NCBI GenBank assembly: GCA_905221235.1
Contig: CAJNCJ010000012.1
Coordinates: 1-56,424 of the forward strand
Origin: a bacterium
GTDB lineage: Bacteria > Bacillota > Bacilli > Lactobacillales > Streptococcaceae
Direction: 5' to 3'
Length of the DNA stretch: 56,424 bases
Below the pieces are notes generated by a model. It was not told the DNA's origin. It ran no database searches and saw only the letters and a program-made list of their open reading frames with translations. Positions 17,489 through 28,689 of this stretch are shown in pieces. A program made the position numbers and the translations under genes. Numbering within the stretch: position 1 is the stretch's first letter; each line of letters opens with the position of its first letter.

Positions 17489-18388
17489 TTATTTCTTCTC
17501 AGCACGGAGGGCTGACAAGATTTGTGTACGGATATCATCCACACCGTTTGGTGTATTTGGTAAAAAGATAGTTTGATTTCCTTTAGAAGCAAAGGTATTC
17601 AAGGTATCCAAATATTGGTTGGTCAAGAGGATGGACATGATTTGCTCTTCTGTCATGCCAACATTGGCTTCCTTGAGTTCGGTGATAGACTCTGCCAATC
17701 CATCCACAATCGCCTTACGTTGTTGAGCAATCCCCACACCATGGAGGCGGTCCTTTTCTGCTTCGGCTTCAGCTGCAGTGACAATTTTAATCTTGTCAGC
17801 TTCCGCCAATTCTTGCGCTGCGACCCGCTTGCGTTGCGCCGCATTGATTTCATTCATGGATTGCTTAACTTCTGCATCAGGTTCGACCTTGGTAATCAAG
17901 GTTTTCACGATAATGTAGCCGTAGGTTGTCATTTCTTCCGCCACTTGGTGTTGAACCTCAAGGGCAATCTCATCTTTTTTCTCAAACAATTCATCCAAGG
18001 TTAATTTGGGAACAGAAGAGCGAAGGGCGTCTTCAATATAAGATTTAATCTGAGATTCTGGACGCATGAGTTTATAGTAGGCATCTGTCACGCTCTGCTC
18101 GTTGACACGGTACTGAGTCGCTACATTCATCATAACGAACACATTATCCTTGGTCTTAGTCTCAACCACAATATCGCTTTGCAGCAAACGCAACTGAATT
18201 CGCGCTGCAATCGAGTCGATCCCAAAAGGCAAGCGAATGTGAATACCGCTATTGGCAACCTTTTGGTATTTCCCAAAGCGTTCAATAATCGCCACCGACT
18301 GCTGACGAACCACATAAACTGTACTCAGTGTGACTATTACCAATAGGAGCACACAAACCACCACAAAAATCATCAAAAATGTTGCCAT
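17489..18388 (-). CDS. SPFH/stomatin-like membrane protein
   Basis: The start at 18388 (MATFLMIFVVV) has GGAGG eight bases upstream and gives 299 residues. One N-terminal membrane helix (about 4-26) is followed by an SPFH/Band 7 domain (YVVRQQSVAIIERFGKY to about residue 190). A charged coiled-coil stretch rich in Ala, Glu and Lys follows (about 175-225), then a C-terminal helix. Bacterial members organise membrane microdomains or cooperate with membrane proteases. No NfeD partner is next to it, so it stands as a single-gene unit with its own extended -10 (TGCTATAAT) and terminator. Confidence 0.88.
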   Translation of the reverse strand: MATFLMIFVVVCVLLLVIVTLSTVYVVRQQSVAIIERFGKYQKVANSGIHIRLPFGIDSIAARIQLRLLQSDIVVETKTKDNVFVMMNVATQYRVNEQSVTDAYYKLMRPESQIKSYIEDALRSSVPKLTLDELFEKKDEIALEVQHQVAEEMTTYGYIIVKTLITKVEPDAEVKQSMNEINAAQRKRVAAQELAEADKIKIVTAAEAEAEKDRLHGVGIAQQRKAIVDGLAESITELKEANVGMTEEQIMSILLTNQYLDTLNTFASKGNQTIFLPNTPNGVDDIRTQILSALRAEKK

Positions 18389-18418
18389 TATCGTGACCTC
18401 CATCATTATTTTTCCTGT

Positions 18419-18424
18419 ATTATA
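18419..18424 (-). promoter_or_regulatory. Extended -10 promoter of the SPFH gene
   Basis: TGTGCTATAAT is read on the minus strand about 30 bases before the start. The -35 is poor. Confidence 0.55.
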
Positions 18425-18601
18425 GCACATTTAAAGAAGGCTGTGCAGTTTTTACTGCGATTTTTCCTGAAATGTCAATAATTAGAGGTGAATTGTCACA
18501 TTGTCGTCTAATACCTAACTAAAACAACTCTTTATAAAATGCAATCGCTTTTTTCATTACATTAACTTCTATAGAATCTACATCCATAGTTAGAGAATGA
18601 C

Positions 18602-18630
18602 TTGCCTTAACTTTTCTCTCATGCTATACT
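18602..18630 (+). promoter_or_regulatory. Promoter of the e(P4)-like phosphatase gene
   Basis: TTGCCT (18602-18607), a 17-base spacer and TGCTATACT (-10 at 18625-18630) lie 32 bases before the start codon. Confidence 0.7.
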
Positions 18631-18662
18631 ATTTATTGAAATTAATGAATAGGAGATATTTC

Positions 18663-19520
18663 ATGAAAACAGCAAAAACTACTGTTACAATCCTTTCTGC
18701 ACTTGCTTCTGTCGTCTTATTGGCTAGTTGTGCAACAAAGTCCACAGAAACACAGACAAACAATAATAGCTCATCTGATAATCAAATTACAATGACATAT
18801 GACCAACTACGGTCAAGAGAAAATACTATGTCAACCCTTTGGTACCAAAAATCAGCTGAAACTAAAGCTTTATATATACAAGGTTATAACGTTGCAACAA
18901 ATCACCTAAAGGAATTGCTCAAAACAGAATCAGACAAACCTTACTCTATCGTTTTAGACTTGGATGAAACTGTCCTAGATAATAGCCCTTATCAAGTACA
19001 AAATGTCAAAGATGGTACAGCATTCACACCTGAAAATTGGGATGTTTGGGTTCAAAAAGCTTCAGCAAAAGCTGTCCCAGGTGCCAAGGATTTTCTTCAG
19101 TTTGCTGATCAAAACGGTGTCCAAATCTACTATATTTCTGACCGTTCAGCTAATCAAGTAGATGCTACCATTAAAAATCTTGAAAGTGAAGGAATTCCTG
19201 TTCAAGGACGTGATCATCTCATGTTCTTAGAAAGTGGTGTAAAATCCAAAGAAGGTCGTCGCCAAAAAGTTCAAGAAAAAACAAATCTTATCTTATTGTT
19301 TGGTGATAACCTTGTAGACTTTGCAGATTTTTCTAAGACTTCTGAATCTGACCGTGATAAACAACTTGAAGAATTGCAAAAAGAATTCGGTGAAAAATTC
19401 ATCATCTTCCCAAATCCAATGTACGGATCATGGGAGTCAGCTGTATACGGTGGTAACAAACTAGATGCTAAAGGTCAAGTAGAAGAACGCCAAAAAGCCT
19501 TGCAAGGTTTTGATAAATAA
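18663..19520 (+). CDS. HAD-superfamily acid phosphatase / 5'-nucleotidase lipoprotein, e(P4) family
   Basis: The start at 18663 has AGGAG upstream and gives 285 residues. The signal peptide ends in a lipobox (VVLLASC), so the protein is a membrane-anchored lipoprotein. The class C acid phosphatase core has VLDLDETVLDNS (the DxDE nucleophile motif), YYISDRS and GDNLVDFADF. Such enzymes remove phosphate from nucleotides at the cell surface and in Haemophilus help use NAD; that role here is inferred. It is monocistronic, with its own promoter and a long terminator. Confidence 0.9.
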   Translation: MKTAKTTVTILSALASVVLLASCATKSTETQTNNNSSSDNQITMTYDQLRSRENTMSTLWYQKSAETKALYIQGYNVATNHLKELLKTESDKPYSIVLDLDETVLDNSPYQVQNVKDGTAFTPENWDVWVQKASAKAVPGAKDFLQFADQNGVQIYYISDRSANQVDATIKNLESEGIPVQGRDHLMFLESGVKSKEGRRQKVQEKTNLILLFGDNLVDFADFSKTSESDRDKQLEELQKEFGEKFIIFPNPMYGSWESAVYGGNKLDAKGQVEERQKALQGFDK

Positions 19521-19567
19521 AACAAATAAGCTGATTCTATATAAACTAAGGCTAACTTACAATCTTC

Positions 19568-19621
19568 AAAAAGTGGATAGGAAGGAATTCTGATAATCAG
19601 AAAACTTTCCTATCCACTTTT
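19568..19621 (+). terminator. Terminator after the e(P4)-like phosphatase gene
   Basis: AAAAGTGGATAGGAAG pairs with CTTTCCTATCCACTTTT, an about 15-bp stem with a 22-base apex. A and T runs on both sides allow either direction. Confidence 0.8.
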
Positions 19622-19721
19622 ATGATTGATATAACATCAAGATTTTATACATCTGATACTATACATTTTCTGATTTTAAAGACTTTTTGCCTATCCCCTA
19701 TATTTCAAGAATTAAACAAGG

Positions 19722-19750
19722 TTGATGATCTAAATTTAGTGTGGTATACT
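19722..19750 (+). promoter_or_regulatory. Promoter of the Fst toxin mRNA
   Basis: TTGATG (19722-19727), a 17-base spacer and TGGTATACT (-10 at 19745-19750). The transcript would start near 19757 and carry a structured 5' leader (ATCGGTTACCGAT) before the toxin start. Confidence 0.7.
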
Positions 19751-19808
19751 ATTTTTGTCATCGGTTACCGATTACGTTCCTTACGGTTCGTGAGAGGAGG
19801 TGAAACTA

Positions 19809-19907
19809 ATGAACCTTGCCCCAGAGCTCGTTCTTACTATTATAGCGGACGTCATAGCAGGAATTATCTTGTATTTCGTCTGCAAATGGCTAGATGGTAA
19901 GAAGTAG
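19809..19907 (+). CDS. Fst-family type I toxin peptide
   Basis: A 32-residue peptide begins MNLAPELVLTIIADVIAG and ends KWLDGKK. One hydrophobic membrane helix (about 6-25) precedes a charged tail, with the WLD signature of the Fst/Ldr family (par locus of plasmid pAD1). GAGAGGAGGTG lies upstream. Members damage the membrane when their antisense RNA is lost. An antisense promoter facing it, a shared terminator and a repeat of the start region (below) complete the locus, so this is a full chromosomal type I system. Confidence 0.9.
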   Translation: MNLAPELVLTIIADVIAGIILYFVCKWLDGKK

Positions 19908-19951
19908 ACCGAATGACTAGCCTGTAAGCACCCGTTAAATCGCTAAGATAC

Positions 19952-20017
19952 GTCAAAAAATCCCTTAACTACTGCAATAGTTAAGGGATTTGGTGTTCTA
20001 ATGAACCTTACCCGATA
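19952..20017 (-). ncRNA. Fst antitoxin RNA (RNA II-like)
   Basis: The predicted RNA starts near 20017, 6 bases past the -10 TAGAAT, and ends in the T run after the hairpin at 19957-19991, about 65 bases. It is convergent with the toxin mRNA, overlaps the mRNA's 3' end and carries the complement of the toxin start region. The ends are predicted. Confidence 0.75.
19957..19991. terminator. Shared bidirectional terminator of the Fst locus
   Basis: AAATCCCTTAACTA pairs with TAGTTAAGGGATTT (14 bp, 7-base loop). The T run is strong on the minus strand (antitoxin) and weaker on the plus strand. Confidence 0.8.
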
Positions 20018-20022
20018 AAATT

Positions 20023-20051
20023 ATTCTAACATACAGGTCCGGATATTTCAA
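20023..20051 (-). promoter_or_regulatory. Promoter of the Fst antitoxin RNA
   Basis: TTGAAA (20046-20051), a 17-base spacer and TGTTAGAAT (-10 at 20023-20028) on the minus strand. This is a stronger match than the toxin promoter, as expected for an antitoxin RNA. Confidence 0.8.
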
Positions 20052-20106
20052 GAGTTTTATTTATTGTTTAAAGTTCCTTAGGTATCTGAAAGGTCTATAA
20101 TGAAGT

Positions 20107-20258
20107 TATACTAAATGAAAATCAAAGAGCTAACTAGGAGCTAACCGCAGGCTTCTCAAAACACTGTTTTGAGGTTGTAGATAAGACTGACGAAGTCAGT
20201 CACATCTATACGGCAAGGCGACGCTGACGTAGTTTGAAGAGATTTTCGAAGAGTATTA
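20107..20258. repeat. BOX element 3 (boxA-boxB-boxC)
   Basis: TATACTAAATGAAAATC at the left, boxB with GACTGACGAAGTCAGTC in the middle and CGGCAAGGCGACGCTGACG plus TTCGAAGAGTATTA at the right. It lies between the Fst locus and the adcA terminator. Confidence 0.92.
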
Positions 20259-20272
20259 CCATCTAGTACCAA

Positions 20273-20306
20273 AAAACCGACTAGCTCCTAAGAACTAGTC
20301 GGTTTT
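20273..20306 (-). terminator. Terminator of the adc operon
   Basis: AAAACCGACTAG pairs with CTAGTCGGTTTT around a short loop, starting 5 bases after the adcA stop codon. T runs flank it on both strands. Confidence 0.8.
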
Positions 20307-20310
20307 CTCA

Positions 20311-21816
20311 TCAATGCGCCAACATTTCTTGAGCGATTTCTTGGCCAGATAGGTTATCTGGGTAGTAGGTTGGCCAATTATCCATTTCTTCAAAGAGGGC
20401 TTCTTGGCTTGTGCCTCCAAAGAAGATATGGAAATGTTGTGCCTTCACTGGGGCGATATTGTGGTCACTAAACTGAACATACTTGAATTGTCCAGCGTCC
20501 GCATCTGTCGCTTCAAAGAGGAAGCGCACGCCACGATTGCCTTTCTTGTAAGTCAAGATTTTCTTACCGACATACTTGTAAGTATATTTCTTACTTTGTC
20601 CACCTTGAACAAATTCCATAGTGTTATCAGTGATATTGATCTTAGTCACATCTGTCTGATAGCCTTTTGTATAGTAGGCCTTGTACTCAGCCTGAGTCAT
20701 CTTACCAGTCAACTTAGCCTTGTAGTCAAAAACTTGATCAAACGTGCCATCTTCAAGGAAAGGATAAACTGATTGCCAGTTACCTGCATAGTCACTCAAG
20801 GTGCGGTCCTTGACATCTGCATCCTCAAAGTAACCATTTTGAACTGTCTTGGTATCCTCTGCCTTTTCAGGTTCGATAGCTGGACCTTCTTGGTCTGTTG
20901 TTTGTTTCAAAGCCTTGAGGTTTTTCTCCATGATAGAGATGTAATTTTCTCCAGCCTTGGTGTCCTCTTCTGTCAGACTTTCTAAAGGATTAAGGACATC
21001 AGTTTTGACACCTGCTTCTTTTGAAAGTGTGTTAGCAAGGGCTTGTGAGGCATTTTCTTCAAAGTAGATATAGGCGATTTTGTTTTTCTTGACGTACTCC
21101 GTCAATTCTGCCAAACGTGCAGCTGATGGCTCTGCATCTGGAGAGAGACCTGAGATTGCAACCTGTTTGAGTCCATAGTCCAAGGCAAGATAGTTAAAGG
21201 CTGCGTGCTGAGTCACAAAGCTCTTTTGTTTAGATTGAGACAAGCCTTCTGCATAAGCCTTATCCAAGGCTTGCAATTTTTCGATATAGGCAGCAGCATT
21301 CTTTTCAAAGGTCTCTTTTTTATCAGGATAATCTGATGACAAGCTGGCACGGATGTGCTCTACTAGTTTAATGGCACGGACTGGTGACAACCAAACATGG
21401 GGATCATACTCATGGTGATGACCTTCTTCTCCATGATCATGGTCTCCCTCTTCTTCCTCGCCACCTGGTAAGAGCAACATATCACCTGTCGCCTTGATGG
21501 TTTTCACCTTTTTCTTATCCAAAGTATCTAGCAATTTAGGAACCCATGTTTCCATGTTTTCATTTTCATAAACGAAGGTATCTGCGTCTTGGATTTTGGC
21601 AACTGCCTTGGCAGACGGTTCATATTCATGGGGTTCTGTACCAGCACCGATGAGGAGTTCTACATTAGCAGTATCTCCTGCGACTTGCTTGGTAAATTCA
21701 TAGACGGGGTAAAAGGTTGTTACGATATTTAGTTTGCCATCTGCCTGCTTTTGATTGGAACAAGCCACTAAAAACAAGGCACATAGACTGGCGAGCAATA
21801 AGCTAATTTTTTTCAC
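20311..21816 (-). CDS. adcA: Zinc-binding lipoprotein AdcA with C-terminal ZinT domain
   Basis: The 501-residue protein has a lipobox (LFLVACS) and a cluster A-I zinc solute-binding domain (about 25-310). Its acidic His-rich loop (about 120-140, GDHDHGEEGHHHEYDPH) collects zinc. A ZinT domain follows (about 330-501, YAGNWQSVYPFLEDG, HFHIFFGG), which is typical of streptococcal AdcA. It delivers Zn2+ to AdcB/AdcC at the membrane. It is the last gene of adcRCBA, 9 bases after adcB, under AdcR control. Confidence 0.97.
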   Translation of the reverse strand: MKKISLLLASLCALFLVACSNQKQADGKLNIVTTFYPVYEFTKQVAGDTANVELLIGAGTEPHEYEPSAKAVAKIQDADTFVYENENMETWVPKLLDTLDKKKVKTIKATGDMLLLPGGEEEEGDHDHGEEGHHHEYDPHVWLSPVRAIKLVEHIRASLSSDYPDKKETFEKNAAAYIEKLQALDKAYAEGLSQSKQKSFVTQHAAFNYLALDYGLKQVAISGLSPDAEPSAARLAELTEYVKKNKIAYIYFEENASQALANTLSKEAGVKTDVLNPLESLTEEDTKAGENYISIMEKNLKALKQTTDQEGPAIEPEKAEDTKTVQNGYFEDADVKDRTLSDYAGNWQSVYPFLEDGTFDQVFDYKAKLTGKMTQAEYKAYYTKGYQTDVTKINITDNTMEFVQGGQSKKYTYKYVGKKILTYKKGNRGVRFLFEATDADAGQFKYVQFSDHNIAPVKAQHFHIFFGGTSQEALFEEMDNWPTYYPDNLSGQEIAQEMLAH

Positions 21817-21825
21817 ATTAGTCTC

Positions 21826-22632
21826 CTATTTGATAAAACGTCTTACTAAACTAATCAGTAAGAAGACAGTTACAAAAATAATGGTAATACTTGCGCTTGC
21901 AGGTGTTTCTGCATAGTAGGAAATGTAAAGTCCTGCTACCATTCCCAAAAATCCAATAGCACTGGCAAGCAGCATAACCGATTTAAAGTTTTTCCCCAGA
22001 CGCAGGGCAATACTAGCTGGCAAGACCATAATGGTCGACACCAAAAGAGCTCCTGCTGCAGGAATCATAAGAGCAATAGCCACCCCTGTCACCATATTAA
22101 AAAGAATAGACATGGTACGAACTGGCAGGCCATCCACAAAGGCCGTATCCTCATCGAAGGTCAAGATATACATTGGACGAAGGAAGAGGAAGGTCAAAAT
22201 CAAAACAACCGCCGCAATGACAAAGAGGGAAACGACCTGTTCTTCACTAATAGTCACGATTGAACCAAAAAGGTACTGGTCCAAACTCATAGAACTAGAG
22301 CTTTTACCCTTGCTCATGACAATCAGAGAAACAGCCAGACCTGTCGACATAAGGATAGCTGTCCCGATTTCCATAAAGCTCTTGTAAACCGTACGGAGAT
22401 ACTCCAGAAAGACCGCTGCAATCAAGACAATGGCAATCGTAGAAACAGTCGGAGAAATCCCTAGGACCAGACCAAAGGCTACACCTGAAAGTGAGACGTG
22501 GCTAAGAGTATCACTCATCAAACTCTGACGACGCAAGATAAGGAAGGTTCCTAATACTGGCGAGAAAAGACTCATAGCAATAACCGCCAGAAAGGCACGT
22601 TGCATAAAGTCATAAGATAATAAACTAAGCAT
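21826..22632 (-). CDS. adcB: Zinc ABC transporter permease AdcB
   Basis: The start at 22632 ([10 protein letters not shown]) overlaps the adcC stop (ATGCTTAG) and gives 268 residues, the usual AdcB length. A longer frame from 22662 is unlikely. It has about eight membrane segments of the ABC-3/ZnuB family and forms the Zn2+ channel. Confidence 0.95.
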   Translation of the reverse strand: MLSLLSYDFMQRAFLAVIAMSLFSPVLGTFLILRRQSLMSDTLSHVSLSGVAFGLVLGISPTVSTIAIVLIAAVFLEYLRTVYKSFMEIGTAILMSTGLAVSLIVMSKGKSSSSMSLDQYLFGSIVTISEEQVVSLFVIAAVVLILTFLFLRPMYILTFDEDTAFVDGLPVRTMSILFNMVTGVAIALMIPAAGALLVSTIMVLPASIALRLGKNFKSVMLLASAIGFLGMVAGLYISYYAETPASASITIIFVTVFLLISLVRRFIK

Positions 22633-23329
22633 GGCCCACCTCCTGATCATTCTCATGAACATTGAAACAACGCCATGGCGAGTCTTGATTACGGACTAGA
22701 TGAATATTGCGGTCCGCATAATCCTTAACTTCTTCAGGGTCATGGGTAATCATCAAAACAGCCTTGCCATGATGATGGGCGCTGTGGTGCATGAGTTCGT
22801 AAAATTCATTTTTACTTCCTGCATCCATCCCCGTTGTCGGCTCATCTAGGATAAACACATCTGGGTCAGAAGCAAACATACGCGCGATCACCGCTCGCTG
22901 CTTTTGTCCCCCAGAAAGAGAACCCAAGCGTTTATCTCGGTGTTCCCACATGCCAACTGAGTCTAGACTAGCCTTGATATGCTCCTCATCATGAGCATTC
23001 AAACGACGGAACCAACCTTTTCGCGGATAGCGACCCGACTTGACAAACTCATAAACCGTACTTGGAAAACCTGCATTAAAACTGGCAATCTGTTGAGGAA
23101 GATAAGCTATTCTCAATTTTTTGCCCTGGGTATTTGTCTTTGAAATGGTCACCTTACCAATGCGTGGTTGAAGAATCCCAAGACTGGCCTTGATGAGTGT
23201 CGTCTTAGCCGCTCCATTCTCCCCTGTCAAAGTAACAAATTCCCCACTATCAACACTATAATTGATATGCTCAAGAACAGGCTCCTTATCATAATAGAAG
23301 GACAAATCCTCTACCGTAATATATCTCAT
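22625..23329 (-). CDS. adcC: Zinc ABC transporter ATPase AdcC
   Basis: 234 residues with a Walker A-like [13 protein letters not shown], signature LSGGQKQR, Walker B VFILDEP and a switch His (MITHD). The third Walker A glycine is replaced by Ala (GENGAAKT), as commonly seen in AdcC. Its ATG overlaps the adcR stop by one base (TAATG). It powers zinc import. Confidence 0.95.
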   Translation of the reverse strand: MRYITVEDLSFYYDKEPVLEHINYSVDSGEFVTLTGENGAAKTTLIKASLGILQPRIGKVTISKTNTQGKKLRIAYLPQQIASFNAGFPSTVYEFVKSGRYPRKGWFRRLNAHDEEHIKASLDSVGMWEHRDKRLGSLSGGQKQRAVIARMFASDPDVFILDEPTTGMDAGSKNEFYELMHHSAHHHGKAVLMITHDPEEVKDYADRNIHLVRNQDSPWRCFNVHENDQEVGHA

Positions 23330-23769
23330 TATTTGATTTCTCCTACTAAAGCAGTCAAAAACCGCTGAATCACTTTTTGTTCATTTGGAGTAAACTGAGT
23401 CGCCACTTGTTCATAGGTTAAAAGCGTATGCTCATGGTGATGATGGTGCTCCTCAGCAATTGGACGAGCCAAATCAGTCAACTGATAAAAAATCACACGC
23501 GCATCCTTAGGATCTTTAGACGTTTCCAACATCCCTTCCTTGACCAAAGACTTAATGGCCTTGGTAACTGCCGCCTGACTGACATTGAGGCGACGAGCCA
23601 ATTCTGAATTGGTTAAAGATTCCTCTGACAAGAGCATGAGGATATGCTCCTGGGTATTGGTAAGCGCCACCTCACTAGTGCAATGACCTATTAGGATTTC
23701 ATGTTGGTTTTCCGCCTGCAAAATCACCTCATTCAAAAAAGCATCGATATCCTTCGCTAGCTGTCTCAT
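23329..23769 (-). CDS. adcR: Zinc-responsive MarR-family repressor AdcR
   Basis: 146 residues with a winged helix (about 38-95, [21 protein letters not shown]) and a His-rich metal loop ([12 protein letters not shown], about 106-118). Zn-bound AdcR represses zinc uptake genes. It is the first gene of adcRCBA, with an AdcR-like operator at its own promoter, so it is probably autoregulated. Confidence 0.96.
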   Translation of the reverse strand: MRQLAKDIDAFLNEVILQAENQHEILIGHCTSEVALTNTQEHILMLLSEESLTNSELARRLNVSQAAVTKAIKSLVKEGMLETSKDPKDARVIFYQLTDLARPIAEEHHHHHEHTLLTYEQVATQFTPNEQKVIQRFLTALVGEIK

Positions 23770-23834
23770 ATCTGACTCCTTTCCTTCTAGATTTCTCCAT
23801 TTTTAAGAGAAAAATACTATTCTTTGGAATTTTA

Positions 23835-23846
23835 TTTACCAGTTAA
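23835..23846 (-). promoter_or_regulatory. AdcR operator at the adc promoter
   Basis: TTAACTGGTAAA on the minus strand is close to the AdcR consensus TTAACYRGTTAA. It abuts and overlaps the -10 (TATAAT, 23846-23851). Confidence 0.75.
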
Positions 23847-23873
23847 TTATATCACAAGCAAAAAAAGAGTCAA
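23846..23873 (-). promoter_or_regulatory. Promoter of adcRCBA
   Basis: TTGACT (23868-23873), a 16-base spacer and TGATATAAT (-10 at 23846-23851) on the minus strand. Confidence 0.75.
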
Positions 23874-23922
23874 GAAAAAACGTGAAAATAGGCTTCATTC
23901 TTGAACTCTTCCATACTATTAT

Positions 23923-25426
<1,504 letters not shown>

Positions 25427-25436
25427 TTATTTCCTT

Positions 25437-26681
25437 TTATTTTTTAAACCATAACTCATTCAAGAATCCAGAAAAGATTAAGAATGACAGCATGACGACA
25501 TGGAAGGTGATAACCATGCCAAGCAACTGAATCCAGCGATTCTCAGGTAGAGCAGGCTTCCCTGCTTTTTTCCGTTCCTTATTGAGCGTTTTTTTCTTGC
25601 GAATCCAAGCATCATTGATGACCAAGCCTAGTCCATGAAAGAGTCCATAGGCGATATAGTACCAGGTCACCCCATGCCAAAATCCCATAATCAGCATATT
25701 TACAATGTAGGCCACACTTGAGGTTACATTGCGATTTTTAAAGACCTTCTTTCTGGTCAATACCATGACCATTCGCATAAAGACAAAGTCACGGAACCAG
25801 AAGGACAAACTCATATGCCAACGATTCCAAAATTCCTTTAAATCCCTTGATAAAAAGGGCTTATTAAAGTTGATAGGGCTACGGATTCCCATCAAGTTTG
25901 AAATGGCCAAGGCAAACATAGAGTAACCTGCAAAGTCAAAGAAAAGCTCCAGACCAAAGGTATACATAACTGCCAGGGCATAGTGGTTAAAGAAGCCACC
26001 TGACTGCAGGGCTAGATTCTTCAAAGGAGGGAGTAAGGTCTCTCCTAAAACATGAGCTAGGATAAACTTGTACAAAAATCCCCACATGATATAGCGAACA
26101 GACTCATCCAGCATATCCATCAACTCATCCCGCTCAGGAATGGTCTGATAATTTTCATTAAAACGCTTAAAGCGATCGATTGGACCACTTGAAAAAGTCG
26201 GCATGAAGAGAAGGAAACGGAGGAATTCCCAGAGGGTAAAGCCCTTAATCACCCCATCTCTCAGCTCGATGATAATCCCAACCGAACGAAAAGTCAGGTA
26301 AGAAATTCCTAAAAATCCAAGCAAAGACTGCGTTCCATTGATAGCTGGTTGCACCTTGACAAAGATAATCGGAAGGAGGGACAGAAAACTAACTAGGTAG
26401 AAGACCCACTTGCCATCCTTACTTTTTCGATAATGCTTGTAGAAGAGTACGAGCAATATTTCCCAGCAAAGGTAAATACCCAAGGCAGCCAATTGATTGG
26501 TCTTCCCACCTACCAACATGGTGACAATAAAGAAGAGACTAACCAGCACTTCATACCAGGCAAAGCGTTTCTTGAAAAAGAGGCCGATAAAGATAGGCAA
26601 GGTTGCAGCAATCACATAGACAAAATACTGAGGATTGCCGTATGGCTCTAAATGAGGAAGCTGTTGAAAGAACTCCATCAT
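25437..26681 (-). CDS. dltB: D-alanyl transfer protein DltB (MBOAT family)
   Basis: 414 residues with about eleven membrane segments and the MBOAT active-site His in GFWHGVTW. The ATG overlaps the dltA stop (ATGA). It moves D-Ala from DltC across the membrane. Confidence 0.96.
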   Translation of the reverse strand: MMEFFQQLPHLEPYGNPQYFVYVIAATLPIFIGLFFKKRFAWYEVLVSLFFIVTMLVGGKTNQLAALGIYLCWEILLVLFYKHYRKSKDGKWVFYLVSFLSLLPIIFVKVQPAINGTQSLLGFLGISYLTFRSVGIIIELRDGVIKGFTLWEFLRFLLFMPTFSSGPIDRFKRFNENYQTIPERDELMDMLDESVRYIMWGFLYKFILAHVLGETLLPPLKNLALQSGGFFNHYALAVMYTFGLELFFDFAGYSMFALAISNLMGIRSPINFNKPFLSRDLKEFWNRWHMSLSFWFRDFVFMRMVMVLTRKKVFKNRNVTSSVAYIVNMLIMGFWHGVTWYYIAYGLFHGLGLVINDAWIRKKKTLNKERKKAGKPALPENRWIQLLGMVITFHVVMLSFLIFSGFLNELWFKK

Positions 26682-28228
26682 CTCTTATTCACCTCGTTAA
26701 TCAATCCTTTGATGTCAATTTTCCCATTTGGAGTCAATGGCAAACTGTCTCGATAAAGGAATTTAGACGGCATCATGTAGGACATCATGATATCTGTTAA
26801 ATCTTCCTTGATAGCCTTGGTAATATCAATATCTCGCTCAAACTGCTCACGAACACCGTCTTTCAAGATGACATAAGCCAATAGATTTTGTACCTTGTGG
26901 TCCTTGTTATAACGCGGTACTGCGACAGCAGACTCGATATAGCGAGACTTATTAAGATTTTGAGAGACATCTTCTAACTCGATGCGGTAACCGTTGAACT
27001 TAATTTGGAAGTCCATGCGTCCGCCGTAGAGAAGCAAGCCCTCATCTGTCATGGTTCCCACATCTCCTGTATGGTAGGCTGGCAGACCTTCAAACTCAAA
27101 GAAGGCTTCTGCCGTTTTTTCAGGATTGTTCATATAACCTTTTGAAACAGCTGGCCCAGAAACAATGATTTCTCCCTGTTCGCCATTTGGCAGTTTATTT
27201 CCTTCCTCGTCAATGATAAAGGTTGGAGAATCAGCCTTGGTATAGCCAATTGGTAGGCGCTTGAGAGTCGCTAGCATTTCGTCTGTCACAGCAACTGCTG
27301 ACAGGGCCACTGTCGCTTCTGTTGGACCGTAGGCATTGATAATACGGGCTTTTGGGAAACGCTCGCGTAGTTTTTGAGCTGTTTTAACCGTCAATTCTTC
27401 TCCATCAAAGTAGAAATGCGTGATTCCAGGCATTTTCTCGCTGTTAAAGTCTTCAGACAACATGGCCATATCTGCAAAAGACGGTGTTGAAGTCCAGATA
27501 GCGATTGGCAATGAAAAGATGGTCGCAAAAAGTTGCTTAAAGTCCTGAGTAATAGCTGAAGGAAGAGCGAAAAGTGTACCTCCGAGTGCCAAGGTTGGCG
27601 CCCAGTACATGACAGACAGGTCAAAAGAATAAGGTGGCTGAGCCAGCATTTGTGGACGACTTGGCGTCGCAAATTCCTTGTCTGTAATCATCCAGTTGGT
27701 AAAGCTGAGGAGATTGTCATGGGAAATCTGCACTCCTTTAGGCTTACCAGTCGTACCAGAAGTAAAGATAATGTAGTAATTATCATCTCCCTTAACTGGA
27801 TGCGTGATTTCATAGTTATTCCCTTGGGCAAAGGCTTCTTGAACCTGAGCTAGAGTCATCATCGGTGTCGAAACCTGCTCCAATGGAAAGTCTGAGATGG
27901 CAATAATCAAGCTTGGCTCTGCAACTTCTAAAATAGCTGAAACTCGCTCCAAGGCCGAATGACTATCAATTGGAATGTAGGCATGACCTGACTTAGTCAA
28001 GGCTACAAAAGTTGCCAACATTTCATATTCTTGGCCACCAAAAACGACCACAGGAGACTTCTCAGGCAAGCCTAGTTGGTCAATGGCTGCAGCCAAACTA
28101 TCCGAATCAGCCTTTAAATCGCCATAAGTGTGTTCCTGCCCTAAAACATTATAGACAGGATAGCTAGGCTGGGTCTGAGCAAAATGCTCAATGGTTTCAA
28201 TCATATCTGCTATTGGTTTATTTGACAC
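26678..28228 (-). CDS. dltA: D-alanine--D-alanyl carrier protein ligase DltA
   Basis: 516 residues of the adenylating family, with [14 protein letters not shown] (about 150-163), AYGPTEATV and [13 protein letters not shown]. It activates D-Ala with ATP and loads DltC. The start is GTG (28226-28228) with AAGGAG upstream. It follows dltX by 20 bases. D-alanylation lowers wall negative charge and gives resistance to cationic peptides. Confidence 0.96.
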   Translation of the reverse strand: MSNKPIADMIETIEHFAQTQPSYPVYNVLGQEHTYGDLKADSDSLAAAIDQLGLPEKSPVVVFGGQEYEMLATFVALTKSGHAYIPIDSHSALERVSAILEVAEPSLIIAISDFPLEQVSTPMMTLAQVQEAFAQGNNYEITHPVKGDDNYYIIFTSGTTGKPKGVQISHDNLLSFTNWMITDKEFATPSRPQMLAQPPYSFDLSVMYWAPTLALGGTLFALPSAITQDFKQLFATIFSLPIAIWTSTPSFADMAMLSEDFNSEKMPGITHFYFDGEELTVKTAQKLRERFPKARIINAYGPTEATVALSAVAVTDEMLATLKRLPIGYTKADSPTFIIDEEGNKLPNGEQGEIIVSGPAVSKGYMNNPEKTAEAFFEFEGLPAYHTGDVGTMTDEGLLLYGGRMDFQIKFNGYRIELEDVSQNLNKSRYIESAVAVPRYNKDHKVQNLLAYVILKDGVREQFERDIDITKAIKEDLTDIMMSYMMPSKFLYRDSLPLTPNGKIDIKGLINEVNKR

Positions 28229-28248
28229 AATAGGGATTCTCCTTCAAG

Positions 28249-28380
28249 TTAAAATTCATTATAGATAAAGCTTCCTTGACCCTGACCAAGATAGCTAAAG
28301 AAGTAAAGCAGCCCTAGAAAGATAAGAAAATACAAGGCTGTCCGACCAAGAAAAAGGTACAATTCTTTTCTCTGTTTCAT
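28249..28380 (-). CDS. dltX: Small membrane protein DltX, first gene of the dlt operon
   Basis: 43 residues with one membrane helix (about 14-31) and the conserved C-terminal tail GSFIYNEF. Its position directly before dltA and its size match DltX, needed for D-alanylation in Gram-positives. It is often missed in annotation because of its length. Confidence 0.9.
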   Translation of the reverse strand: MKQRKELYLFLGRTALYFLIFLGLLYFFSYLGQGQGSFIYNEF

Positions 28381-28451
28381 CAAGAAAAACCATTCATTTC
28401 TGTAATTTTTCGCTAAAATAAGAGTAATTCTTACTAGCTTATTTTTCTACC

Positions 28452-28481
28452 ATTGTACCACTTTATATAGTATTTTTTCAA
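28452..28481 (-). promoter_or_regulatory. Putative promoter of dltXABCD
   Basis: TTGAAA (28476-28481), an 18-base spacer and TACAAT (28452-28457) on the minus strand, about 72 bases before dltX. Confidence 0.5.
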
Positions 28482-28618
28482 TTGTTTACCGTACATTTTC
28501 ACTACATTTAAGCTAATTTTAAAGATTATGCGGTTTTTCTATGAATATTTCAAATAGAGTGTCCCTGGGCAAAAACTCAATTTTAGAAGAAAATGAAGTA
28601 AATCTTTCCATAATAAAA

Positions 28619-28654
28619 CGCACAATATCAAGTTTCAACACCCGATACTATGCG
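28619..28654 (-). terminator. Terminator of the MFS gene
   Basis: CGCATAGTATC pairs with GATATTGTGCG (11 pairs including G-T) around a 14-base loop on the minus strand, followed by TTTTATT. Confidence 0.65.
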
Positions 28655-28689
28655 CTTTTCTAATTTTTCAAGACTTTTTAACCAGTCTC

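Larger units (their letters stand above)
19806..20013 (+). repeat. Direct repeat pair linking Fst toxin and antitoxin RNAs
   Basis: CTAATGAACCTTGCCC (19806-19821, toxin start codon) and CTAATGAACCTTACCC (19998-20013, 5' end of the antitoxin RNA) match at 15 of 16 bases. In Fst systems such repeats let the antitoxin pair with the toxin start region and block its translation. Confidence 0.8.
28381..28689. other. Intergenic region between dltX and the MFS gene
   Basis: It contains the putative dlt promoter and the MFS terminator. The remainder (about 28490-28610) shows no coding frame or structure that I can support. Confidence 0.6.

Noticed and set aside
19622..19900. 92-codon plus-strand frame
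   Set aside because: It crosses the Fst promoter and leader in another frame; the 32-residue Fst peptide explains the region better.
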